Assembly: GCA_902762305.1 (NCBI GenBank) | Contig: CACWNW010000019.1 | Span: forward strand, 1-64,000 | DNA from: Fibrobacter succinogenes | Lineage (GTDB): Bacteria; Fibrobacterota; Fibrobacteria; Fibrobacterales; Fibrobacteraceae | Length of the DNA: 64,000 nt | Direction: 5' to 3' | Part shown: one piece after another, positions 23,556 to 33,668 of the stretch | Layout: every line of letters starts with the position of its first letter | How positions within the stretch are numbered: position 1 is the first letter of the stretch | Position numbers and translations under genes: made by a program | Notes under the pieces: generated by a model | What the model saw: the letters and a program-made list of their open reading frames with translations, nothing else | Databases searched by the model: none | What the model was told of the DNA's origin: nothing

Positions 23556-26500
23556 TTGAACCGCAGCATCAGCGCAAGTTCGAACTGCAGAATCTGGCGC
23601 AGGTGCGGAGTCTCGTCATCCAGTTTCTCGTGAATCTGGCGGTATTCGATGTAGGCGCTCATGGAGGCCATCTTGTTGAACTGATAACCCGCACTCGGGC
23701 GGATGAACCATTCGTGCGTGCGCGAAGGCACCGTACGGGAAGTCAGAGTCAGTTCAGGATTGTACGCGGTATAGTCCTTCGCGTCGAAAGTCCACTGTCT
23801 GAACACGCCGTCAGTACCGCTTTCCTTGTTCCACATGTTGTAGTCGCTGCCGGCGGAAGGATTGTATTCCTTACGGATGTTCTTGTTGTAGTCGTAGCCC
23901 GCGGTCAGCTTAATGTCGACATTGTTCTCGAGTTTGAAGTACCATTTCCACAGCTGGAAACCGCGCTTAAGCTTGAGCGGATACGAAATCGTGAAGTCGT
24001 CGCCGACATTGATGGCAAAATCGTTGTACAGCGAGGTATGGATCCACGGTGTTTCCCAGAAGTAATCCGTCGTATCCTGGATGTTGCCCAGGGAATCCGG
24101 CCAGCAGGGCAGCCCGATGACTTCTTGCTTGGGGCGCCTGTCTGTCGTCTCGATTTTCAGGCGGACGGCATTCTCGATTTTCAAGTTCTTCTGCGTAAGG
24201 AAGGTAATGCGGACAAGCGGGTTGAAGTTGAGCTGGTAGGCCCAGGAATCTTCGGCACTCTGGAACGGTTTCACGGACGTCGTCTTCGTGAAATCAAACC
24301 TATGGGTCGTACTCACGCTCCTGAAACTATTCAAGAAGGAAATGCGCTGCGCAAAGTTCGGGACAGTGACACCGACACCAATCTTGGGCCACACCGTCGC
24401 CGTATCGACATAGAGGGGGTACTCGCGGGACTGCGAGAAATCTTCCTTCCACTGCAAATCGCCCGTAAGCGCGATATCCCAAATCGGGAGCGTGATGCCC
24501 GTACCGATCTGGAACTGGCGCGAAACAGCATGCCTGAAATTGCCCTGGTACACGAGCGTATCGACATCCCTGTTGCGGTACTGGGCGAACTGTTCGAAAT
24601 CACCGCGCGTAGTGAGCCCCATGTCGCCCGAGACGATATTCCAGATGCCGCGATTGCGGTAGCCGTTGCCGATACCGAGACCATACAGGTAATACTGCAG
24701 CGGAGTCACACCCTGCTGTTCGTACAGCTGGGCAAGCGTAAAGTTTTCACCCACGGTGTTGGAGCTCGCATTCCAGCTCATGCGGATTTCGCGCCACTTG
24801 AGTTTTTCGAAGATTTGCACCACCTTGGATTCGTTGCCGAACAGTTTCAGGAAGTCGATAATCTTGAGCGTCGGGCTGAATTCGAAGCGGTTCGTCTGCG
24901 ATATGGTCCAGTAATTTTTCTCGAGGTTATTCTGGTCCATGAAATCAAACGCATCGGGGATGGTCTTCTGCTGGTTGAAATCAGAAGTGTAGCTCGCGTT
25001 GAACGGCAGGAAAGGAATGAGGCGCGGATTGAACGTAAGCTTGAACTGCTGCGTACGTGCGCGTTCGTTGCGGAGGATACCATAGGCGCGTCCGTACTCG
25101 CGATGGCCCACGCTATCGACCTTGTAGAATACCGTACTGTCGTAACGGATTTCATAGGAATCCGGGTTCGACATGTCAATCGTCTGCGGCACGCCCGCTT
25201 CGTTCTTGCGCGCAATCGTATCGGTCGGGATAATCACAAGGCTGTCGCGGGAAACATAGACCTTCCTGTCGGTGTGGTCGTAATCGAACACATAGCCGCT
25301 CGCGAACATGCCGCCTTCGTCGGGCGTAAAGAAGTTTTCCTTCACGAACCCTTCACGGTCTCCACCGCCGAACATGTCACGCTTGATATTCAAGGAGTAG
25401 TTCGCCGAAAGGAACGAAAGGATATTCCAGCGCATATTCAACTTGTGGTTCAAATCTGCCGTATAGGTCACGACCTTGTCGACCTGCGGTTCCACGAAAT
25501 CGGGGTCACGAACCTGGTTCACGTAACGAACGTAGTTGAAGTCGAACAGCGTGACATCGAAAGTCTGCGGCCACGGTTCAAATTCCGTCTTGGCTAAAGC
25601 CTGCAAGAACGAATTTTCGGACTTGGCAAGCGATTCGAAGGGCTTGAACTTGAAGAGGCTGAAGGTACCCAGCTTGTATTCCAATACCGTGTGGTAAGAA
25701 TAGGTGGAATCCGCGGTCATCGTCGCGCGGCCTTCCGTCTGCCGGTACGAATAGCTAGCCGCCGGACGTTCCAGGAATATCTGCGAAAGCGCCTCGCCCA
25801 CCTTGGATTCAGAAGCCTTGTAGTTCTTGCTATAGCTGATGCTGAAGTTCTTTTCGCGCGTATAAGACTGGAAGCCCTTGGATTCCGTCTCGTCACGGAG
25901 CTCCTGTTCCTTCTTGTTCTCTGTCACCGCGAGTTCGTTCTGGAACATGTCCTTGGTGAGCTCAGAGAAACTGCTGCGTTCGAGCGTCAGGTCATCGGAA
26001 GGCTTCATGAAGGGGCGCTTCGTAGAGCTCCTGTATCCGAGACTCAACGGGATATGGAATCCGAGAGTATCGTTCAGGAACTTGTTCAGGCTGATGGACA
26101 CGTCGCCCGACACATCCAACTGCGATGCCGCCTGCGAGAGCTTCGGCTTCGGAGAACCGCCCGTCGTCTTGAGCGTGGCGAAGTTACCGTCCTGGTAACG
26201 CACCGCACCCGACACAGAAAGGAAGTCCGCGAAATTCACCTGCGCCGAAGTACGGGCCGCATAGCCCCATTCCGTATCCATGTCCGAAAGGCGCAGGTCA
26301 TCTATCCAGAATTCACCCTTGAGGTCAGAGGCTACAGCATCCGAATCCGCAATAATCACAAAGCGCATCCAGTCGATACTCGTCACGGAGGGATTCCCCA
26401 CCAGCTTGATCTTTTCTTCGCGATCGCCGCCCAGGTTCTTTTCCACGGCAGAAACGAACGGCGGGCGCCTTCCCTGCTTCAAGTCGGAGAAGTCGGAGAC

Positions 26501-29500
26501 GTTCATGGCAAAAGCGTTCGCAAGCCAGTTCTCTTCGTGGCAGTCCTGGTCACGCGGGCAAGACTTTTCAAGATTTACCGGGCGGAAACTCCATTCATAG
26601 TAATCCGAGGAACCGTCGAGGGAACCGGAACCGAACTGCAAGGCAAAGCGGATAGGAACCTTGGATGCCTTCGTTTCGTAATGGATTTCCATCTTCAGGG
26701 ACTTGTACGAAGAAAGGTCCTTCTTGTCGGTCTCGAATATGCGGGTCACGCCCACTTCTTGACCCGGCTGCATGTTCTGGTACTCGAGCTTGAGCGACGT
26801 CTCCTTCAGGGGGGCGTTCGTCTCGGAGTCGCGTTCCGTCTTGGTGTTCGGGCTCTTGAAATACGTATTCGCGTGTTCGCGGCTATTTATGGTCGAGACC
26901 TTCACGAAGGTCGTATCCGTAGAAGAAATCTTCTCCGACACCTGGGTCGGAACCCCGTTCACGCTCACCACCTGCGAATTCTCGGTAGAGCTCGTCTTGT
27001 AGAAATCAGCAACCGTAGTTTCTTCCCAGGCATTGCCGAGAACCCCGAGGCTCACCACCTGCACCTTCGCTTCGGCCACACCGGGATTCAGTTTACCAAT
27101 CCACATACGAGTAAACAGGGACTGCGCGAGGATGGCCTTGTAATCTGCACCCGTCGAAGAGACAATCGTGTCGTACTGGTTCAGCTGGATATGCCACCTG
27201 CGCCAACCGTTCTTGAGTTCGTCGAAATGCGTCTTGTCCGTATCCGAAAGGTCAATGCGGTAACGCACGAAGTTGATGTCGGTATCCAGCGAGCCGTTCT
27301 TGTTGATGTCTTCGGAATCGTAGGTACGTTCACCGGAGTTGTTCTCGGTACCGTTGATGGTTACCGGCGGGTCACTGTCGTCATCCAGATCTTCGTTGAA
27401 GTCATCAAGCGCGATATCGGTCGTGGCGCCGGACCTTGCCGAATTCCACAGCGTACTTTCGCAACCCGAAATACGGCAGTCCCACACAAGGCGATCCTCA
27501 TCGGAACCCGTCACCCCGTCGAGGCCCTTGTCGTGCAGCGCAGTCGTAGATCCCAGGTCATTTTCGCCATCGTACTGGCCGTTCGGTTCATGGCCATTTA
27601 TAGAAAGGTCTTCGCTCACCTGGCCCAGATCGATGAATATGGAACCCACGTTACCGCGGGCAACCACCTCGATGTATTTCATCTGGCTCAGGTCCTGATA
27701 GTAGGAACTGTTCGGGCGCATCACACCGCCCCAGGAATTGCCCGCCAGGTTATCGTTCGCACGGAGCGTCATCTTGAGCACGGTCAGGTGCTGGTTATCG
27801 ACATCGGAATTGCCGACGTTGTCGTAGATGTACTTGTACAGCTCCGTATTGTTGCTGTGCCAAATAAACTCGCCCTTATGCTTGTAGTCCTGCGTCTCGA
27901 TGTACGTGGAGGCATCGCTCGGCACGCCGCCCGGAGGCGAAGCATGGTACCACGAAAGTCTCGAAAGCGGGTACGTGAGGCCGTTCGAAGTCGCCTCGAA
28001 ATCTTCGACGAGCGCTTCGACATCGTCGCTCGTATTCGCATTGTGACGGCTACCGGCCACTTCGGCCTCGAACCTCCAGCTGGACTTGGCCTCCGTGTTG
28101 ATTCCCGGAATCTTGTTCACGAGGTCGGTCAACGCCTGCACCGTATCCTGCAAGCGCAGGTTCATGCCCCACAAGAAGCTGGAGAAGGGTTCGTTACCGA
28201 GCGTCGGGGTCTTCGCCGTCGTGCTCTGGCTCTTGTACAACGCTGTAATACCGAACACGGAACCCGCACCGAACCCGTAGCGTTCCAGCGGCAGTTCCGC
28301 ACGCGCACCCAGCAACAGCTTGTTGTCGATTTCGAAAAGCGGCTCGCATTCGAATGTCACCTTGATTTCCTTGTTCGGGTCAAGGGCACGTTCGCTCAAG
28401 AGTTCAATCTGGCCGAGTTCGTAGTTCACCTCGTAGTCGGTACCGCGCGAAAGCACGGTGGAACCCGCAGTGAGTTTTTCCGTTCCCGGAGAGATATCCA
28501 TACAGGCGCTTCCGCTCACGGAGTAGCTCGAGTTCGGGTCGCGCACACTGATGGTGGAACTGCGGCGCTTGCCCACGGATTCGAAATGGAACTGGCTCGT
28601 GAAACGGCTCAAGTTATACACCGGCAGGTCATAGAGCTGAGCCATGACGTTCGACGAATCCAGGTTGCGCAAAGGTTCCAAGCAGTTCGCACGCGCACGT
28701 TCCGTAGCGTTCGGGCCGGAATACTGCGAAATCGGCTTACAGGGCAGCCACATTTCGCCCGTGTAGTTACCGCTAGCATCCTTCTTGAAAATCGTAGCAT
28801 CGCTCACCAGCGGACTGCCTGTCGTAGTGTCCGCGACACCGATCGTCTTGAGGAACGAACCTGCGACACCAGACTTGTTCTTCATGCGCAAGACGAAGTT
28901 GGTCGCACTCGCATCGCTGATGCCGATAGCATACACATTGCGGAGCATGAGCTTGCCGATGTCCGTCAATTCCGCCAGTTCGGCATCCCACTGGATAAGA
29001 ACGATCTCTGCCCCGTGGCTCATTGTCGTACCGACACGGTTTGTGCCATCATTGCTCCAGAGTGCCGCCAAAAGCGTGGACCTCGTCACCCCGTTGACCT
29101 TGACAATACCCGTCTTGGGGTCGTAGGTGTATTCACTCGAAGGAATCTCCACCATGCGTTCGACTTTCTTCTTTATGGTATTGCCGTTCGGAGTCGTATA
29201 CAGGACCCAAATGTCTTCCCACACGTCCTTCGAATTGTTGAGCGCGCTTCTCTTGAAGAGCTTGAGGCCCGTCGCCGGGAAACTCGAGGTAGTACGTCCG
29301 GCGATGCCCGCATTGATGTAGGCGTTCCTCGCCTCATGGTTCAAGAAGTAGTAGCGGTACGACACGAACTGCTTGTCCAGCACCTGGAACTCGGTCGTCG
29401 TCTCGCTCGCATTGATGGTGTATTCTTCCTGGCTGCCGCCATCCTGGGAAGCGATTGTCGTAAGCCTCCAGTCGCCCAGCTTCCAGTCGGCCTTGATACC

Positions 29501-30412
29501 GAACAGGCCCTGGTGGTTTTCGGAATAACCCGTAAGTTCCGTACCGGTGAGCGAAAGCGATGTCGTACCCGCTTCCACGCGCTGCAGAATGTAGTCCTCG
29601 AATTCGCCCTTAAACGATTCCTCGTACACCACGCGTACCTGATTCTGCACGCCGAGCCCGCTTTCCACGTTGTTGACTTCGACCGTGATGTAGGGGCCAA
29701 TCTTTCCCTTCACCATGAAGCTCGGTTCGTAATCGAGAGAAGGCGAAGGCCAGAGGCTCGTCTTGGTGCTACCCTCGGCGTCGTCCAGTTCGCCGTACCC
29801 CTTGAGGCGGATGTTCATCGTACCCTGGAGCATCAGCTTGGGCTTGTCGAAACCGAAGGTCTTCATCCATGCGGGCATGTTCACCGGAATGGTGATGTCG
29901 AACATCGAGCCCGTCTCGGGCGCCTCGTAGCCGCCGTCGCGCTGTCCGATAAGGCCGTTCAGCCACAGGTTCTTGCGGCCCACTTCGTACATGTCGGCCA
30001 CGTAGTCGGTAAGTTCAGGGTAATGCGCCGTCCAGAGCGTCGCCGTATCCCTCGACACGGAGTTCACGCGCTTCTCGCTCACGTCGAGTTCACGTGTCGC
30101 CATGTTGATGTCGTGCTCGAACACCTGGCCCTTCGTCTCCTTCATCAGGCGGGGAGACGCACCCACGCCACCGAACGGGAGGAGGTTGTTCAGGGGAGTC
30201 GCCGAAGGCGGCATCGGGAAGTACTGGAGCGTGGGCTGCCATTCTGTCTCAGCCGGGTCCGCAGCGCTCACGGAATCCGCAGAATCCGCATCATCGGAAA
30301 CGCCCACGGACGAATCTCCCTGAGACCATGCGATGCCGAATGCCGTGAGGCACAAGGCAACAAACCCCGACCGGGTCCTATGTAAGAACCTTCTAAAAAG
30401 CAACAGACACAA
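23552..30412 (-). CDS. sprA: SprA-like type IX secretion outer-membrane translocon
   Basis: At 2,286 residues this has the size and pattern of SprA, the very large beta-barrel through which type IX cargo crosses the outer membrane. A signal-like start (FVALCLTAFGIAWSQ) is followed by many strand pairs, including FGIKADWKLGDWRLTTIASQ and GSQEEYTIN. The C-terminus ends as a barrel strand (FELALMLRFN). There is no ATG near the start: an in-frame TAA lies about 18 codons upstream and the first usable codon is TTG at 30412, with another TTG three codons later; no Shine-Dalgarno is visible. Long open frames on the other strand are shadows. Confidence 0.85.
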   Translation of the reverse strand: MCLLLFRRFLHRTRSGFVALCLTAFGIAWSQGDSSVGVSDDADSADSVSAADPAETEWQPTLQYFPMPPSATPLNNLLPFGGVGASPRLMKETKGQVFEHDINMATRELDVSEKRVNSVSRDTATLWTAHYPELTDYVADMYEVGRKNLWLNGLIGQRDGGYEAPETGSMFDITIPVNMPAWMKTFGFDKPKLMLQGTMNIRLKGYGELDDAEGSTKTSLWPSPSLDYEPSFMVKGKIGPYITVEVNNVESGLGVQNQVRVVYEESFKGEFEDYILQRVEAGTTSLSLTGTELTGYSENHQGLFGIKADWKLGDWRLTTIASQDGGSQEEYTINASETTTEFQVLDKQFVSYRYYFLNHEARNAYINAGIAGRTTSSFPATGLKLFKRSALNNSKDVWEDIWVLYTTPNGNTIKKKVERMVEIPSSEYTYDPKTGIVKVNGVTRSTLLAALWSNDGTNRVGTTMSHGAEIVLIQWDAELAELTDIGKLMLRNVYAIGISDASATNFVLRMKNKSGVAGSFLKTIGVADTTTGSPLVSDATIFKKDASGNYTGEMWLPCKPISQYSGPNATERARANCLEPLRNLDSSNVMAQLYDLPVYNLSRFTSQFHFESVGKRRSSTISVRDPNSSYSVSGSACMDISPGTEKLTAGSTVLSRGTDYEVNYELGQIELLSERALDPNKEIKVTFECEPLFEIDNKLLLGARAELPLERYGFGAGSVFGITALYKSQSTTAKTPTLGNEPFSSFLWGMNLRLQDTVQALTDLVNKIPGINTEAKSSWRFEAEVAGSRHNANTSDDVEALVEDFEATSNGLTYPLSRLSWYHASPPGGVPSDASTYIETQDYKHKGEFIWHSNNTELYKYIYDNVGNSDVDNQHLTVLKMTLRANDNLAGNSWGGVMRPNSSYYQDLSQMKYIEVVARGNVGSIFIDLGQVSEDLSINGHEPNGQYDGENDLGSTTALHDKGLDGVTGSDEDRLVWDCRISGCESTLWNSARSGATTDIALDDFNEDLDDDSDPPVTINGTENNSGERTYDSEDINKNGSLDTDINFVRYRIDLSDTDKTHFDELKNGWRRWHIQLNQYDTIVSSTGADYKAILAQSLFTRMWIGKLNPGVAEAKVQVVSLGVLGNAWEETTVADFYKTSSTENSQVVSVNGVPTQVSEKISSTDTTFVKVSTINSREHANTYFKSPNTKTERDSETNAPLKETSLKLEYQNMQPGQEVGVTRIFETDKKDLSSYKSLKMEIHYETKASKVPIRFALQFGSGSLDGSSDYYEWSFRPVNLEKSCPRDQDCHEENWLANAFAMNVSDFSDLKQGRRPPFVSAVEKNLGGDREEKIKLVGNPSVTSIDWMRFVIIADSDAVASDLKGEFWIDDLRLSDMDTEWGYAARTSAQVNFADFLSVSGAVRYQDGNFATLKTTGGSPKPKLSQAASQLDVSGDVSISLNKFLNDTLGFHIPLSLGYRSSTKRPFMKPSDDLTLERSSFSELTKDMFQNELAVTENKKEQELRDETESKGFQSYTREKNFSISYSKNYKASESKVGEALSQIFLERPAASYSYRQTEGRATMTADSTYSYHTVLEYKLGTFSLFKFKPFESLAKSENSFLQALAKTEFEPWPQTFDVTLFDFNYVRYVNQVRDPDFVEPQVDKVVTYTADLNHKLNMRWNILSFLSANYSLNIKRDMFGGGDREGFVKENFFTPDEGGMFASGYVFDYDHTDRKVYVSRDSLVIIPTDTIARKNEAGVPQTIDMSNPDSYEIRYDSTVFYKVDSVGHREYGRAYGILRNERARTQQFKLTFNPRLIPFLPFNASYTSDFNQQKTIPDAFDFMDQNNLEKNYWTISQTNRFEFSPTLKIIDFLKLFGNESKVVQIFEKLKWREIRMSWNASSNTVGENFTLAQLYEQQGVTPLQYYLYGLGIGNGYRNRGIWNIVSGDMGLTTRGDFEQFAQYRNRDVDTLVYQGNFRHAVSRQFQIGTGITLPIWDIALTGDLQWKEDFSQSREYPLYVDTATVWPKIGVGVTVPNFAQRISFLNSFRSVSTTHRFDFTKTTSVKPFQSAEDSWAYQLNFNPLVRITFLTQKNLKIENAVRLKIETTDRRPKQEVIGLPCWPDSLGNIQDTTDYFWETPWIHTSLYNDFAINVGDDFTISYPLKLKRGFQLWKWYFKLENNVDIKLTAGYDYNKNIRKEYNPSAGSDYNMWNKESGTDGVFRQWTFDAKDYTAYNPELTLTSRTVPSRTHEWFIRPSAGYQFNKMASMSAYIEYRQIHEKLDDETPHLRQILQFELALMLRFN

Positions 30413-30574
30413 AATACAGAATTCGGCGGTGCCAAATTCACCGGAAAGTTGAATTTCTGCGGGAAATTAGCAATTTTTTTGCTTACACAATGAATATTTT
30501 ATGAAAAATAATGCGCGATGAGCAAAAAAAACGATTACGGACAGCAAATGGCCGTTTTACGAACAAAGTGGGAA

Positions 30575-30603
30575 ATAAAAAAATGGTCCGCCGAAGCAGA
30601 CCA
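30575..30603 (-). terminator. intrinsic terminator after the AIPR gene
   Basis: On the minus strand TGGTCTGC pairs with GCGGACCA around a TTCG tetraloop, followed by ATTTTTTT. This is a very stable form and isolates the AIPR gene from sprA. Confidence 0.85.
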
Positions 30604-30634
30604 CTTTTTAAAATTTCCGAGAGGATGACCCGCT

Positions 30635-32527
30635 CTAGATGAAGAGCTCGATACCGCCACGGACCTTTTCCCAGGCGGGGTTCTTCTTGCACAGGAGATC
30701 CATCATCTTTTCGTAGGTCGCAGTGTTGGCAAAGCCCTTCCACAGGCGACGTTCCACCGACTCGCCGCTATCCTTGTCGATAGTAGTGATGGTGTCGTAG
30801 TATGCCGTATTGTCCTTGAACTCGTTGATGAGGATGCCCTTCAGATCTTCGGTGTAGATCCTGGAGGCATACTTGAGGATGGACTCGTTGAAGTTCAGTT
30901 CGTTCTCGACGAGCCATTCGAAATCCTGGATCGGGTCGCCGTAGATGAGCCAGTGCTTGAGCGCGAGAGCCACAACCAGGTCCTTCACGGCGCTGCGGAA
31001 GATGAACTTGTCTTCCAGGCGGCCATTCCAGGTAATCTTGGTCAGCGGATTGTCGTCGTTGGCCTCGATAGAGACACCCTTGCCCGGGGTCACCTTGCGG
31101 ATCTTGATCGGGAGGCGGCTAAGGAGCTGCCAAGCCTTCGTGAAGGCGATGGTCTTACGCACAAAGTCCTTTTCCTTATCCGGAGACACACGCACAAACG
31201 CGCCGAAGCAGCGCTGGTACAGCGTTTCCTTGTCGAAAATGCAGTCGCTGGAACGGCATTCGCTGAGCTTGCCGTCCATCATGAACAAAGTCTTGGCCAG
31301 TTCGGGGCGCATACGCACTTCGAGCTTGCGGGTACGGGCCTTGAGGCGCACGCCGTCCTTGTACACGTAGGTGAAGCCTTCTTCCTGGTAACGCTGCCAG
31401 ATGAAGAACTGCAGGTCGTCGGCTGCACGCAGGTGGTAGCTGAACACCGGGTTCTGGCGGTTGTTCGCCATGGTCACCTGGTTCAGGAAGTTGTCGGCAC
31501 CGGGGTACGGCACAACGACCTTCACGAGCACCTGCGGGTTCACGGGCTTCTTGCTCTTCTTCGCGTAGGTTTCGTACGTGAAGAGGGACTGGGCTCCGTT
31601 AATGATCTTCGGGCGTTCGATGACGAGCACCTTCTTGCCGTCGCGTTCCTTCGCGCGCAGGTCATCGCCCGTAAGGGTCATGCCATTGTGCAGGAACGGG
31701 AAATCGTCCACGTTCACGTTCTCGTCGTCGTTACGTTCCATGGTCTGGAAGGCATCGATGAGGGCCGCGTTCGTGTGGGTAAGGTTACCGAGGTAGGTAC
31801 GGATGTTGCTCGAGACAATAGCCATGTTGTGCTTGGTCTTGAGGCGCTTGCCGAGTGCCACGTGGTAATCGAAAATCGTGCGGATCGGGCAGAAACCGAG
31901 GAAGAGTTCGCCATGATCGCTGGTGAGGTGGAGCGGTTCGGACTCCATGACAATTTCAAGCTTGTCGTCGGCGCTACGCAAATCGCGGGTCAAGTCGTCG
32001 TGTTCGGCGACAATCTCGAGCTTCGCCTTGACTTCGTTCTTCCAGATGCCGAGCTTGCGGCGCATATCCTTGAGGGTGCGTTCCAGTTCGGAGTCGGTGA
32101 GGTCGCGACTCGCCTTGGTGCGGAGCACGGTAATCTGGAGCGTTTCCATGTAGGGGCGGCTTGCCGGAGTATCTTCGTCATCCTCTTCGTCGCCGTCAGA
32201 AATCTTTTTCACGTCCCACGGGTCCGCTTCTTCGCGGAGCGACAGGAAAAACGGGTTGGTGGGGTCGCTCGTGCGGAATACGGCAATCTGCAACTGCTTC
32301 AAGTCGGAATTCAGGTGCGCGACAACCTTTTCGAGCGGGGTATCTTCATCCAGGAAGATGAAGAATTCCATAAAGCCCTGGGAGTACTGGAAACCGTGGA
32401 AACAGGCGTTTTCATCCAGGTTTAGGTGCCGGAGTGCCTTTATTCGGTCGTTAGGATCGTTGGGGTTCAAACTCAAGAGGCTAGCAACGAATGCTAAGCG
32501 GCGTTCCTGCGATTTTGTTAGTTCCAT
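30635..32527 (-). CDS. AIPR-family protein (putative phage defence)
   Basis: The 630-residue protein carries the AIPR (abortive infection phage resistance) core: SSNIRTYLGNLTHTNAAL near 239, DDFPFLHNGMTLTGD near 275, PKIINGAQSLFTYETY near 309 and NQVTMANNRQNPVF near 345. AIPR proteins are found in abortive infection and other defence settings; their biochemical action is poorly known. It is alone: sprA lies downstream behind a terminator and a leucine-rich-repeat gene is divergent. Good site GAGG precedes the ATG, and TATAAT at 32541-32546 (minus) is a likely -10. The coding style matches the host, so recent transfer is not obvious. Confidence 0.75.
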   Translation of the reverse strand: MELTKSQERRLAFVASLLSLNPNDPNDRIKALRHLNLDENACFHGFQYSQGFMEFFIFLDEDTPLEKVVAHLNSDLKQLQIAVFRTSDPTNPFFLSLREEADPWDVKKISDGDEEDDEDTPASRPYMETLQITVLRTKASRDLTDSELERTLKDMRRKLGIWKNEVKAKLEIVAEHDDLTRDLRSADDKLEIVMESEPLHLTSDHGELFLGFCPIRTIFDYHVALGKRLKTKHNMAIVSSNIRTYLGNLTHTNAALIDAFQTMERNDDENVNVDDFPFLHNGMTLTGDDLRAKERDGKKVLVIERPKIINGAQSLFTYETYAKKSKKPVNPQVLVKVVVPYPGADNFLNQVTMANNRQNPVFSYHLRAADDLQFFIWQRYQEEGFTYVYKDGVRLKARTRKLEVRMRPELAKTLFMMDGKLSECRSSDCIFDKETLYQRCFGAFVRVSPDKEKDFVRKTIAFTKAWQLLSRLPIKIRKVTPGKGVSIEANDDNPLTKITWNGRLEDKFIFRSAVKDLVVALALKHWLIYGDPIQDFEWLVENELNFNESILKYASRIYTEDLKGILINEFKDNTAYYDTITTIDKDSGESVERRLWKGFANTATYEKMMDLLCKKNPAWEKVRGGIELFI

Positions 32528-32540
32528 TTTTTCCTCAATT

Positions 32541-32546
32541 ATTATA
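32541..32546 (-). promoter_or_regulatory. candidate -10 box for the AIPR gene
   Basis: A perfect TATAAT lies 14 bp before the ATG; the leader would be very short, with the ribosome site almost at its 5' end. No convincing -35. Confidence 0.4.
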
Positions 32547-32793
32547 CTCGCGACAACGCATATATATACATATATGTATGACGTGTGGCATTTCGCACAT
32601 TAAAAATAGTTTCAAAACACCGATTTGAGTAAAAAAATAACAAATCTTTTGTAAAAACACCATTATAAAAAGTAAAATATAGTGCACATTTGCACAAATT
32701 TTTCTTTTTTTCGTATTTTTTTACGTCCGTTTCCGCAAATTCGGGTAAAAATACTATGATTTATACAGTAAGTACATTGTCCAGGAGAGTTTT

Positions 32794-33546
32794 ATGAATC
32801 TGCTAGAAATCATCGCCAAGGCCAAGGCCGAAAAAGCCACTTCGCTCGACCTTTCCCAGAAGGAGCTCCGCCTCCTTCCGCCGGAGCTTTTTGAGATCGA
32901 AACCCTCGAAGAACTGAACCTGGACCGCAACAAGCTCGTCGAAATCCCGGACGAAATCGAGAAGCTCAAGAACCTGAAGAGCCTCTCCATCAGCGAAAAC
33001 GACCTGATGGAACTCCCCGAGACCATCGGCGAACTCAAGAAACTCGAGCACCTCTACCTGGGCTACAACAGCCTTTCGGAACTGCCCGCATCGGTAGGCA
33101 AGCTCACGCACCTGCGCACGGTGAACATCGCCAAAAACCAGATGCTCGATCTCCCGCAAGAAATTGGAAACTGGAAAAAAGTTGTAAAGCTCTCCCTGCA
33201 CGACAACATGCTTTCCGACATTCCCGCATCCATCGGCAAGATGGAAAGCCTCGTGAAGCTCTACCTCGACAACAACGAGCTTACCTCCATCCCCGGGACC
33301 CTGGGCCAGCTTTCGAACCTCGAAATCCTCATGGTGTCGGGCAACAGCCTCGGCGCGATTCCCTCCGAGCTCGGCAACCTCAAGAAGCTCCGCGAACTCG
33401 TGCTCGACGCGAACCAGCTTTCCACCCTCCCCGAGACACTTTCGCAGTGCGACAACCTCGAAACCATCTCCGTCGTGGAAAACCCGATGGAAGGCGGCGT
33501 GCCGCGCATACTGCTCGACAAGAAGGGCCTGAAGGTAGACCAGTAA
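32794..33546 (+). CDS. leucine-rich-repeat protein
   Basis: About nine 23-residue repeats of pattern L-x-x-L-P-x-x-I-x-x-L-x-x-L-x-x-L-x-L-x-x-N (for example LPETIGELKKLEHLYLGYN) fill the 250 residues. There is no signal peptide or extra domain, so it is a cytoplasmic protein-binding scaffold; the partner is unknown. AGGAG lies 8 bp before the ATG. A weak -10 (TACTAT at 32752) may lie in the AT-rich region shared with the divergent AIPR gene. Confidence 0.85.
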   Translation: MNLLEIIAKAKAEKATSLDLSQKELRLLPPELFEIETLEELNLDRNKLVEIPDEIEKLKNLKSLSISENDLMELPETIGELKKLEHLYLGYNSLSELPASVGKLTHLRTVNIAKNQMLDLPQEIGNWKKVVKLSLHDNMLSDIPASIGKMESLVKLYLDNNELTSIPGTLGQLSNLEILMVSGNSLGAIPSELGNLKKLRELVLDANQLSTLPETLSQCDNLETISVVENPMEGGVPRILLDKKGLKVDQ

Positions 33547-33551
33547 GCGCC

Positions 33552-33668
33552 AAAGGCGCAGTGCTGAATGTGGGGTACGAAGAATGTGAGGTGTGAAATG
33601 ACAAATGAAAAATCAATCATTACACGCAGTTCACTCCACATCCCACATTCCACATTCCACATTTTTTT
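33552..33668. repeat. GAATGTG / CACATTC repeat arms around a start codon
   Basis: Forward-type units (GAATGTGGGG, GAATGTGAGG) occur before the ATG at 33598 and reverse-type units (CACATCCCACATTCCACATT) after it, giving a loose inverted repeat. The right arm encodes LHIPHSTFHI, the start of the next protein's signal peptide. Confidence 0.55.

Noticed and set aside
23537-25597. 686-codon open frame opposite the sprA 3' part
   Set aside because: Also an antisense shadow; composition is Arg/His-rich and has no domain pattern.
25691-30385. 1,564-codon open frame opposite sprA
   Set aside because: Antisense shadow produced by codon bias in a long high-GC gene; the minus-strand product is a clear SprA.
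30518-30628. 36-codon plus-strand frame MSKKNDYGQQ...
   Set aside because: Runs through the AIPR terminator hairpin and lacks a ribosome site.
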